Source: Parabacteroides chongii
Lineage (GTDB): Bacteria > Bacteroidota > Bacteroidia > Bacteroidales > Tannerellaceae
NCBI RefSeq assembly: GCF_029581355.1
Contig: NZ_CP120849.1
Location: 2,698,501 to 2,762,500, forward strand
Direction: 5' to 3'
Length of the DNA: 64,000 bases
Each line of letters starts with the position of its first letter. Position 1 is the first letter of the stretch. A program made the translations under genes and the position numbers. Of the stretch, positions 45,301-51,845 are shown in pieces. The notes beneath the pieces are model-generated. The model had not been told where the DNA came from, searched no databases, and saw only the letters and a list, made by a program, of their open reading frames with translations.

Positions 45301-46019
45301 TGGAAGAACTGACCTACACGGCTACCGGCTTCGTGAACGGTGAAACGCTGAAAGACCTCGGTTTCGCTCCGCGTATCAGTTCGACTGTAACACGTACATC
45401 GGATGCAGGTGTTTACCCGATCACTTTCTCTGATAATTATACATCTGATAACTACGAAGTTTCTTATGTAGACGGTAAATACAACCTGCAGGCTGCTTCA
45501 CAGAAGATAAGCTGGAGCCCGGAAACTACAATAGACGTAGAAGGTGGTGATGTGGTTCTTACGGCTACTGCTTCAAGTAAACTTCCGGTTACATTCAATT
45601 CGTCTAACGACGCGGTTGCTTATGTAAATCAGATCGGCGACGCATGGATACTGACTCCGGTTACTTCCGGTACGGTAACGGTTACAGCTATGCAGCATGG
45701 TAATAAAAACTACAACGCTGCTGAACCTGTGGTGATAACATTCCTTGTGGACGATGAATATCTGTCGGTAGGCAATGAAAACCTCGTCGTTGCAGACCAG
45801 ATCGATGTATATCCGAGACTGTTTACCAACACTGTCACAGTGGCTGCTCCGTCTGAAATCAAGCAGGTAGAACTGCTGTCGATGAACGGAACATTACAGA
45901 CAGTTATTCGCAAACCGGGATCTGTTATTGATCTGTCGACATTTGGATCAGGCATCTATCTGCTCAATGTAACATTGGAAGACGGAACGTTCAAATCAGT
46001 GAAGATCATTAAGAAGTAA
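39351..46019 (+). CDS. Giant type IX cargo protein with novel repeats and MBG domains
   Basis: A 2222-residue secreted protein. A TTG at 39345 is in frame, but the ATG at 39351 is preferred. The signal peptide ends near residue 30 (GGYITQAVAADIY). From about 30 to 1220 there are around ten degenerate ~100-120-residue units. Each has a beta segment with a Tyr, a helix like MIAKAILADLLLKNPDM, and a strand ending in YxYxV. From about 1380 to 2050 there are MBG-type repeats (PAPLTVRAKSYNRPYGGGNPDLE, PKPVVVTARSFNIRYGSEQP, KAAVTIQADDKETVYGKDLE). A bacterial Ig-like domain follows (2054-2130). The end (from ~2139) is a type A sorting domain: VYPRLFTNTVTV, GIYLLNV and FKSVKIIKK. Probably an adhesin or surface-layer fibre. 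The next gene starts 19 nt later. Confidence 0.88.
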   Translation: MNKVYLIDVSRRLLIFVLLLGGYITQAVAADIYVPVKDVLSFYQGTEYANKVQLESHIQSLLQDAVSGTAIISEVVVQRNNGTLPPAELGVNSFSYTFNISGSSGDFAFRRTVGDDLISPTSIQLTGNTVNIAVSNAIEIKARQAVGNLNFPANWGNYVYGTPISDLNTKIQVLGMSGVSITDASVFLVKDGLEIQYTGNNSLEAGEYDVVVTFPPTEQFAYAPSLSNCTQQAIGSYISTAKLKVKEKPINNTIFPVFAEGVGGLGKMAANTNLIRAKNQINNNINPSDFISEIKVYSDANFSNEVTAGKLVPGAVYSYRVVLLPNYGKGNNVSASVGGATINFNTTKHSYDIVNAISVEKNTLTVKLPDFISSPIRIGGYNDNAAMATMLKQLIQDINPDMVDQNLVPKVDITDGTVSSSMPDNSLLGYKVTVQGDLTKTGLTFVTNGNVASTNLTVNGNVCSFKNSLLFVTTLPTTHSLAYPGNYQIDYEKDMLPNAVIRRIKSDLLVRNAGVLGNETFIVRLINNDLSNKNAIAETDDSFGYKIIITKSATLQEIETPANQRINVVDKGTTIEITYSKSIAIVPRPAIDFTFGEYTVQYVKGMTRTQVADKVRDFIYLANPFIAEYITNVQITNNRITENMGTATYRVTLSADLDVLFSEVTVNGQPHSSTTFEGTVNITPRPIAKVKLYKYEFKKEGASDDMIAKAILADLLLKNPDMKGAYISSVTLVPAIGRDLYSYTVVFNPNDNIRKIEVSNEDGGLIIPIEWGGYTTATYLRSVRLTDNGQSLAEYPLPINVQLPLWERPFGQTADEYAQDLLNDFRLTPGADRVTVPDLNNWGVKTYLINNETSTGDVPVRIAGESYPQVSDLYGYEVVAGANTQFSEYYTLNYTAPSSIHLTVNGNDVIAKLALRIVKAKRTLTLPEVNVTYNDINTKVALLDSVKKAVLEDPANEEFFELVAKTGVKPLKSFTVTINNIEEEGTTVAGTYTYSVAFVQKVTDNIEIREAGPKTLVVGQAPVVFTFPTDITYRYGKRKVAIEADILSQFLAANEGLLSAYTCFENPADLFKVMLTSADCSAEETETLPKNGDYGYRVDVLDANLLSNFLLDNQFGSNFHNVQNSVQIGQRKLTITLPTYLAATAEEETAAKAAFTFGKATKAEIEQMIYDDIVALNGAKIKSDYTLAVSLVTTKAQLDKNNPVIGDYNYTVELTSADYIFVYQIEGAEVTDGPGTNVVTAVNAVKVVAPGVVVTFNEEKLEGVWTIVAGKPVYELTNLTLASDDYGFTLISIKEDPENPTPAMTAARWNQLFKNNKLHWALYRNNKLQFHGNTLNSVLVDSVKNNVTQGNYKLRIVDASTLKAAIGNFEIQLDADLANLKVTPATVEVKAAKDAYTKVYGTVVTKDTDLNAKLVFATEPKLTAAKLLAEKNVIDLFETVDPLDTDVYEATAPVGDYQIRAIEARVKELFTPVIGVKFVASETEAKVSVTPAPLTATDLTVKVSVTREYGEEAADADVYAEVSGNLSEAFQAEITQLLNADKVNRTSWLDLSGVNKKTDVGTYELRFTSSAATRIAALLPNFDISAATLINAGLTVTPAPLTVRAKSYNRPYGGGNPDLEIEYIGLKNNEYENLADVFSVMPKIATDARSDSRGTYDIYFTVKGEARNYTVTHENGTLSIDKIRRTIIWPEDQRNLVIPVGETVELSAYLKSEADGKPSIYDIRYELSGNDRERVILSETARGVYAITGNVRTEGDNYVTITVFADGDDTYEDATPVTGTIKVIAPEGDAAKVNVIISNVTSIYDSNPRAVSVKVTDVETGEAVKDFSIYYEGDQLGSVPTLYPSTQDAPTDAGVYTVTVKATLGSVTYSYTAKNKMVIAPKPVVVTARSFNIRYGSEQPAYANAYDYNKSDFLNGEDFLVGQAPVVRLIGYNGKAGSYKLTPYSAQDFGRNYVITYVSGLLNVSKAAVTIQADDKETVYGKDLEELTYTATGFVNGETLKDLGFAPRISSTVTRTSDAGVYPITFSDNYTSDNYEVSYVDGKYNLQAASQKISWSPETTIDVEGGDVVLTATASSKLPVTFNSSNDAVAYVNQIGDAWILTPVTSGTVTVTAMQHGNKNYNAAEPVVITFLVDDEYLSVGNENLVVADQIDVYPRLFTNTVTVAAPSEIKQVELLSMNGTLQTVIRKPGSVIDLSTFGSGIYLLNVTLEDGTFKSVKIIKK

Positions 46020-46038
46020 CCTGTAAAACTAATTTAGT

Positions 46039-49000
46039 ATGAAGAAATATATTAAATCAATATTCACATCGAGGAAGCAGCTTATGCTGCTTCCCCTGAT
46101 GCTTGTTTCAGGCGGTATCATGCAGGCGCAAACGACTGTACCCGATACTGTGTACGTAAGCTTCAATACGAATACTCCGCTGCCGATGACTTATGGTGAC
46201 AACCTGAGTACGGCTGCCGCGGGTATCGATGGAGCCAGTTTCAACTATTTCTATGTGAATGGGGATGGAAGTGAATATGGAAGTGTTGGCTCCGGAGTAT
46301 CATTCAAGTCTCCGGCACAGGCGATCGACATCCTGAAGTTTTCGGCTACTCCGACAGTGAGCGGTGGCGAGACATTAGGTTTCGTATCCGATAACCTGAC
46401 TGAATATTTCCAGTATAATAACAATCCGAATGTAGTATTCTTTGTCAGTAACCGGGCCGGTGCTTTTACCAGCCAGCCTTTAACGGTGAACCCGGCTACA
46501 TTGAATATCGCAGCCCGCGACACCAGCCGTTTCTACGGTGATGAGAACCCGGCTACGCCCTGGTCTGCCAAAGACTTTGTGTTCAGTGGTTTTGTGAATG
46601 GCGATACGGAAGCGATCTTTACCAATTCGCAAGTGAATGTCTTACCGGACGTTACGTATGGCGGAGCAGATAAAAACTCGGTTCCCGGTACATTTGTAAT
46701 CGGTATGAGCGGGGGACAAGCTGCCAACTATACACTGAACTTGCAGGTTTGGTCGGATGCCTGGCCCGATGGTAGAGGGTTGCTGACAGTTAAGCAAGCC
46801 CCTCTTACCTTGGCTGTCCCCGACAGTGCCCGTTTGTATGACGATGCAAATGTGAAGAATATCTCCGGAAAAGAACTTCTTATCACAGACGGAACTTTGA
46901 AGAACGACCAAACACTGGAGGCTTTGTTCGGTAATATCAAATTGCCGGTTACTCATACAGCAGTTTCCGGTGCATTGGGCGCAACCAAAAGTGATGTAGG
47001 AACTTATAGTTATGAGTTGAATGCAAATGCAGCTAACACGGTTGCAACCACTCTTTCTAACTATGATATCCAGGCAATCACCGCCGGTAAATACGAAGTG
47101 AAGAAAGACACAATCACTATCACCGTATTCCCGGCAGAAGCAGAAGTCGTTATCAACGAAAAGCCGGTTAAGGTGATGCATAAGGTGTATGGTGAACCTA
47201 ATCCGGATGGTTATTTCTATTTGACTAAACGTCTGGAAGAAGGTAGTGCTCCTTCGTATGCTTTCTCGAAAGCAGTTGAGGCAGTAAATTATATCTCCGC
47301 AACGGCCGAAGGCGACAGAGGTTTCAAAGTGGCTCCGCTTGCCGGATACTTCGATTATGAAGGACGCAAGGCTACCGAAAAGACCGAAGTAAACCTGAAG
47401 CGTGAGAAACCGAACCAGAAAGAAGACAGCCTGTATGTCGCCAAGGTAGACAATGCAGACAAAGTATCTTCTCTGAACTACGCTTTCAAAACAGTAGACG
47501 GAACCTTCCTGATCAACCAGCGTCCGCTGGCCATCTGGAAAGTGATCGTAGACCGTATATATGGTGAAGCCGATAAAGATACGACCTGGACTTTCGAACC
47601 GAACGATGCCGAAAAGAAACGCGGCCTCGCCAGCTTCGATGTTAAATATCAGACAACAACTACTCCTGACGACATTATCGACTTCATGCCGAAAGTAGTC
47701 GTTAAGCCGGTTGCTGCCGATAATACCCTGCACGCAGGTTCTTACAACGACACCCTGCATATCAAGGTCATTATCGAAGATAAAACAATCCAACCGCCGT
47801 ACGTGGCAAAGGATCGTAACTATAAGCTGATTATGAACACACTGGTTCCGGGCACAATGACGAACGACAGTGTACGTCTCGAAGTTGCCAAAGCTCCATT
47901 GATTATCCGTCTGGATACCATCAAGAGAGCATTCGGTTCGGCTGATCCTGAGTTCAACAAAGCGGAAGTCCAGAAAGAGTTTATCTCTTACGAAGGCTTC
48001 AAATTGGATGAATCGGCCAACAGCCTCGACTCTACGGCTACCGTTGCTGTCGGCAACCGTATCAAGAACCTGGTTATCAACAACCGTCCGGAAGGTATTC
48101 TGCCGGTAGGAACATACGAACTGACAGGTATTACCGAACTCAACAAGGTAAATCCGAACTACGAAATCACCATCGTAGGCAAAGCCCGTTATCAGGTATA
48201 TCCGGATAATAGCTATGTGATGGTTTGGACTCCGATACAGAACGAACTGATCGTGGGCGACCTTGTACGTCTGAATGCAGTTGTTAAACAGGGATCGACC
48301 GTAATAGCCGAAGGCTCCCAGATCGTTTACGAATCATCCAACCCGGCTTTGATCCAGGTGGAAAAGGTAGAAAGCATCTGGTATCTGCGAGCGAAAGCAT
48401 TGACGGGCGACGAAGGCGTAACGATCACTGCCCGCTACAATGCAGAGTCCGGACAGGAAGAAGCCTTGAAGTCGGAAGTATTCAAAGTTTTGCGTCTGAA
48501 GAATGAAGCAGACTTCAACGTGATCCTGGGTAACATGGTATTCGATTACGACGGAACCGGCAAAGAAGCCGATGTGAAGCTGACCGACCTCAAGGGTATC
48601 CAGACATATACTCCGATCATTACTTACAACGGTGATCCTGAACTGCCGGTTGCAGCTGGTATCTACAACATCTCCATCTTCGTGAAACATAACGGTTCCG
48701 ACCTGCTTGTCCGCAAAGAAAAGATGCAGATCAAACCGCGCGAAGTAATCGTGAAACCGAAAGATGCCCTGGTTGCATTCGGTGAAGCAATCCCTGAATC
48801 ATTCGAATATACCTATTCCGGATTTATCGGCAGCGACGACTTCAAAGCCGCTTCTGCTCCTACCGTAAAAGTGGCAGGAACAATAACCGGCGCAGGAAAT
48901 TATACCCTGTATGTCGAAGGTGGCGATCCGGGCGACAACTACACCCTGGTAGGCGGAACCGGAACCCTGACTGTTTCGAAAGCTACACTGACAATCAGTG

Positions 49001-49740
49001 CCGGTACGGTAGATATCGTTTACGGTGATGAAATACCTGAACTGAAACCGGTATACACCGGCTTCGTAGGCAACGACAACCCGGATGCCCTCAACTTCAT
49101 CTACACAGTGAAGACCAAGGTTAACCCAGTCAACGCAGGCTCTTACGACCTTATCATCGACTGTCTGAGCTCTGAAGAAGACAACTATGCCGTGACTTTG
49201 GTTCCTGGTAAGTTGAATATCGCAAAAGCAGCCGCCGGTCTTGAATGGTCTGTCGAGTCTACATCGATCACCGTTGGCGACTCTGTTCTGTTGTATGCTT
49301 CCTGCGAATCTCCGGCAACAATCGCTTACACGGTTGAAAACATCGCTGTCGCAGGTACGAGAAACCATATCGAAGGTGTGCATGTGATCGGTAAGAACGA
49401 AGGTATAACCAAGTTGTACATCACAGTTCCCGAATCGACCAATCACCTGTCACATCGTGACTCTGTCACCTTCAATGTGAAGCTGGGTACGGTCGGTAAT
49501 GAATCGATTACCCTGCAGGGCGTAGGTTTGTATCCGACCCTGGTAGAATACAATGCGACGGTAGTCTCTGAAATGCCTGTGGATGCGATCTATGTGATCG
49601 ATGCAGCCGGTAAACTTCAGAAGCTTATTAAGAATCCTGAGCAGGTGATCGACCTGAGCCAGTTGCGTAGCGGTTATTATCTGGTTCGTATCGTATTGAC
49701 TAATGGCGAAGCGAAGACTGTTCGGATCATTAAGAAATAG
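46039..49740 (+). CDS. Type IX cargo protein built of MBG repeats
   Basis: A 1233-residue secreted protein with a signal peptide (residues 1-31, ending GIMQAQ). At least seven MBG-like repeats can be seen, starting near residues 150, 252, 354, 490, 615, 897 and 980, each with the pattern K/P-x-x-L-x-I followed by YGDxxP and G-F-V/I-x-x-D. A Big2-like stretch (SNPALIQVEKVESIWYLRAKAL) lies in the middle. The C-terminal ~80 residues form a type A sorting domain ending SGYYLVRIVLTNGEAKTVRIIKK. The gene is 19 nt after its giant neighbour and is probably co-transcribed with it. A structural or adhesive surface role is inferred. Confidence 0.88.
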   Translation: MKKYIKSIFTSRKQLMLLPLMLVSGGIMQAQTTVPDTVYVSFNTNTPLPMTYGDNLSTAAAGIDGASFNYFYVNGDGSEYGSVGSGVSFKSPAQAIDILKFSATPTVSGGETLGFVSDNLTEYFQYNNNPNVVFFVSNRAGAFTSQPLTVNPATLNIAARDTSRFYGDENPATPWSAKDFVFSGFVNGDTEAIFTNSQVNVLPDVTYGGADKNSVPGTFVIGMSGGQAANYTLNLQVWSDAWPDGRGLLTVKQAPLTLAVPDSARLYDDANVKNISGKELLITDGTLKNDQTLEALFGNIKLPVTHTAVSGALGATKSDVGTYSYELNANAANTVATTLSNYDIQAITAGKYEVKKDTITITVFPAEAEVVINEKPVKVMHKVYGEPNPDGYFYLTKRLEEGSAPSYAFSKAVEAVNYISATAEGDRGFKVAPLAGYFDYEGRKATEKTEVNLKREKPNQKEDSLYVAKVDNADKVSSLNYAFKTVDGTFLINQRPLAIWKVIVDRIYGEADKDTTWTFEPNDAEKKRGLASFDVKYQTTTTPDDIIDFMPKVVVKPVAADNTLHAGSYNDTLHIKVIIEDKTIQPPYVAKDRNYKLIMNTLVPGTMTNDSVRLEVAKAPLIIRLDTIKRAFGSADPEFNKAEVQKEFISYEGFKLDESANSLDSTATVAVGNRIKNLVINNRPEGILPVGTYELTGITELNKVNPNYEITIVGKARYQVYPDNSYVMVWTPIQNELIVGDLVRLNAVVKQGSTVIAEGSQIVYESSNPALIQVEKVESIWYLRAKALTGDEGVTITARYNAESGQEEALKSEVFKVLRLKNEADFNVILGNMVFDYDGTGKEADVKLTDLKGIQTYTPIITYNGDPELPVAAGIYNISIFVKHNGSDLLVRKEKMQIKPREVIVKPKDALVAFGEAIPESFEYTYSGFIGSDDFKAASAPTVKVAGTITGAGNYTLYVEGGDPGDNYTLVGGTGTLTVSKATLTISAGTVDIVYGDEIPELKPVYTGFVGNDNPDALNFIYTVKTKVNPVNAGSYDLIIDCLSSEEDNYAVTLVPGKLNIAKAAAGLEWSVESTSITVGDSVLLYASCESPATIAYTVENIAVAGTRNHIEGVHVIGKNEGITKLYITVPESTNHLSHRDSVTFNVKLGTVGNESITLQGVGLYPTLVEYNATVVSEMPVDAIYVIDAAGKLQKLIKNPEQVIDLSQLRSGYYLVRIVLTNGEAKTVRIIKK

Positions 49741-49780
49741 TTCTGTCTTGTTTCCATTTGGAAAATAGATAATAGGAATG

Positions 49781-49815
49781 AAAGGAGATATGTTATACAT
49801 GGCATATCTCCTTTT
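49781..49815 (+). terminator. Terminator after the MBG gene pair
   Basis: AAAGGAGATATG (49781-49792) pairs with CATATCTCCTTT (49803-49814), followed by a short T-rich tail. Confidence 0.75.
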
Positions 49816-49869
49816 ACGTTAAAAGATATTATTATCCGGTAGATGAAAGATATTTTGGCTGGAATAGTG

Positions 49870-49877
49870 TATATTTG
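49870..49877 (+). promoter_or_regulatory. Candidate -7 box of the mutarotase gene
   Basis: TATATTTG fits TAnnTTTG, 39 nt before the ATG at 49916. Confidence 0.45.
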
Positions 49878-49915
49878 ATCCATATCCAACAAACACTTTA
49901 ATTTATCAATTTGAA

Positions 49916-51040
49916 ATGAAAAGACTATGTATGGCTGTCATGGCAATGTGTGTATTGCTGTCGTGCGGCGAAAAAAGAGAAGAGGCTACAATCTCCGGGT
50001 TAATGAAGTCTGATTTCGTATCGGAAGTGGATGGGAAGCCGACCGCCTTGTATGTGTTGAAGAATAAAAACGGAGCAGAGGCTTGCATTACGAATTACGG
50101 TGGACGACTAGTCTCTGTAATGGTTCCTGACAAGAAAGGACAAATGACCGATGTGGTGCTGGGATATGATAATATTAACCAATATGTGCAGTCGGACGGA
50201 AACTACGGCGCTCTGATCGGACGTTATGGAAACCGCATCAACCAGGCTAAGTTTACTTTGGACGGCACGGAATATACACTGCCCAAGAATGACGGAACGC
50301 ATTGTCTGCATGGCGGAGCTCAAGGATATCATGCCCGTATGTGGGATGCCAAACAGCTGAACGATCAGGCTCTGGAACTGACCTATCTCTCGAAGGACGG
50401 TGAAGCCGGTTTTCCTGGAAATCTGAATATCAAAGTTATTTATACATTGACGGATGACAATGCTGTCGATATCAGATATGAAGCAACAACGGATAAGAAA
50501 ACGGTTGTGAACCTGACAAACCACAGTTACTTCAATCTCTCGGGTGTTCCCGGTTCCGATGTATTGGACCAGTTGGTTATGATCAATGCGGATAACTATA
50601 CTCCGGTTGACAGCACACTGATCCCTGTAGGTATCAGTCCGGTTGATGAAACTCCGCTGGACCTGCGTACTCCGGTCGCTATCGGTAAACAGATCAACGA
50701 CTCGTTCCAGCAGCTGCAGTTCGGACATGGTTATGACCTGAACTGGGTGTTGAATACAAACGGTGACAAGAATGTACTGGCTGCCAAGGCTTACTCTCCG
50801 ACCAGCGGTATCGCCCTGGAAGTATATACCAACGAACCGGGTATTCAGTTCTATACCGGAAATTTTATGGATGGAAAAGATACCGGCAAGCACGGTGTGA
50901 CTTATCCGCATCGTGGAGCTTTCTGCCTGGAGACACAGCATTATCCCGATAGTCCTAATCATCCAGACTTCCCGAGTGTTGTCCTGAACCCTGGTGAAAA
51001 GTATATCAGTGAATGTATCTATAAATTTACCGTCGAATGA
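49916..51040 (+). CDS. Aldose 1-epimerase (galactose mutarotase), lipoprotein
   Basis: A 374-residue enzyme that interconverts alpha and beta anomers of hexoses. The N-terminus MKRLCMAVMAMCVLLSCGEK is a lipoprotein signal with lipobox Cys17, so it is probably membrane anchored and works in the periplasm, as is common in Bacteroidales. Active-site motifs are present: NYGGRLVSVMVPDKKG, YGNRINQAKF, LHGGAQGYHARMW, NLTNHSYFNLSG (catalytic His) and LNPGEKYISECIYKF near the C-terminus. It stands alone between two terminators. It probably helps in sugar uptake, but no transport genes are adjacent. Confidence 0.93.
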   Translation: MKRLCMAVMAMCVLLSCGEKREEATISGLMKSDFVSEVDGKPTALYVLKNKNGAEACITNYGGRLVSVMVPDKKGQMTDVVLGYDNINQYVQSDGNYGALIGRYGNRINQAKFTLDGTEYTLPKNDGTHCLHGGAQGYHARMWDAKQLNDQALELTYLSKDGEAGFPGNLNIKVIYTLTDDNAVDIRYEATTDKKTVVNLTNHSYFNLSGVPGSDVLDQLVMINADNYTPVDSTLIPVGISPVDETPLDLRTPVAIGKQINDSFQQLQFGHGYDLNWVLNTNGDKNVLAAKAYSPTSGIALEVYTNEPGIQFYTGNFMDGKDTGKHGVTYPHRGAFCLETQHYPDSPNHPDFPSVVLNPGEKYISECIYKFTVE

Positions 51041-51084
51041 TTTCATTTGATTAACAACGGAAATCGTTATTCTGCTATAAAAGG

Positions 51085-51113
51085 AAGGCTATCCGGCACG
51101 GGTAGCCTTTTTT
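51085..51113 (+). terminator. Terminator after the mutarotase gene
   Basis: AAGGCTA-CC (51085-51094, one bulged T) pairs with GGTAGCCTT (51101-51109), followed by T residues. Confidence 0.75.
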
Positions 51114-51158
51114 CTTGTTAATAATTCTTTGCAAAGAATATATATTATTGCTTTTAGC

Positions 51159-51166
51159 TATCTTTG
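51159..51166 (+). promoter_or_regulatory. Candidate -7 box before the palindromic leader
   Basis: TATCTTTG fits TAnnTTTG. A start near 51173 would give a ~300-nt leader holding the 198-nt palindrome before the gene at 51478. Confidence 0.4.
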
Positions 51167-51226
51167 TCCCATTCAAAGAATGAGCGGGCCGTTGAGTTTT
51201 GGCTACTCATTAGTTGGATGACATAT

Positions 51227-51424
51227 AAGCGTTTAAGATATTATCTTTGGAACTGAAAATCGCCAAATTTCTAGTCGGACGAAGATGATAGACAACTGAA
51301 CGCTCACGCTTGTTATATATACTCCTGTATATAGAATAGGGCGTGGGCTGTTGTCTTATTATTTGTTCGATGGGTGTTTGGCGATACCTCAGTTCCGAAT
51401 AATGGATTAACAGTTTCCACGCTT
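51227..51424. repeat. 198-nt imperfect palindrome
   Basis: The two halves pair over their whole length with matched blocks in order: AAGCGT/ACGCTT at the ends, GGAACTGA/TCAGTTCC, ATCGCCAAA/TTTGGCGAT, GACAAC/GTTGTC, CACGC/GCGTG and TATATAC/GTATATA at the tip. It could be a MITE-like element or a long RNA hairpin in the leader of the next gene. The minus-strand ORF across it is not believed to be a gene. Confidence 0.7.
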
Positions 51425-51477
51425 CTTTATTATATAAAATGCCAAACAAGGGAAACAGGGCGGCTTGATCATACTAT

Positions 51478-51837
51478 ATGAATCCAAATGAAAGAGAACG
51501 GATAGCTGTTTGCCGGGTTTTACTGGATATTGAAGAGGGGATGGATGGCTATACTACCGCAGCTGATTGTCCGCATTTTCAGCAGTTACAGAATAAGCTC
51601 CTCCTGACGGAGCAGGATTTTGAAATGGCACGGAACACGTCCGTCTTGGAAAGCCTGGTTATTCTGAAAAAGACACATTACAACATCAAGATGCTGCTGG
51701 CATTGATTGTATGTGATCTGTATTCCGAATATATGGTTATTCCGCTTAACTATCGCATGGCTTTCGAAACGTTGATGAACGCGATTGACTGGCCCATCTC
51801 TTTTTCCGAAGTGTTGGCGAAAAGCAAAACGGAATAA
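51478..51837 (+). CDS. Small helical protein of unknown function
   Basis: A 119-residue soluble protein with no signal peptide. It appears all-helical, with the stretch VLESLVILKKTHYNIKMLLALIVCDLYSEYMVIPLNYRMAFETLMNAIDW as its core. The pattern of paired helices faintly recalls TerB-like folds, but I would not name it. It lies alone between the palindrome and the PorE-like gene, which ends 8 bp after it on the other strand. Its leader appears unusually long and structured. Confidence 0.65.
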   Translation: MNPNERERIAVCRVLLDIEEGMDGYTTAADCPHFQQLQNKLLLTEQDFEMARNTSVLESLVILKKTHYNIKMLLALIVCDLYSEYMVIPLNYRMAFETLMNAIDWPISFSEVLAKSKTE

Positions 51838-51845
51838 CGAAACCT

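Noticed and set aside
46642..47793. Long open frames on the minus strand inside the giant surface genes (for example 383 codons here, also 36810-37619, 48799-49446 and 2410-3048)
   Set aside because: They lie wholly antisense to well-supported genes, show composition expected from the complement of Asp/Ala/Thr-rich coding sequence, and have no recognisable domains.
51210..51449. 79-codon minus-strand ORF across the large palindrome
   Set aside because: It spans both arms of the fold-back, so its sequence is set by the palindrome; no family resemblance.
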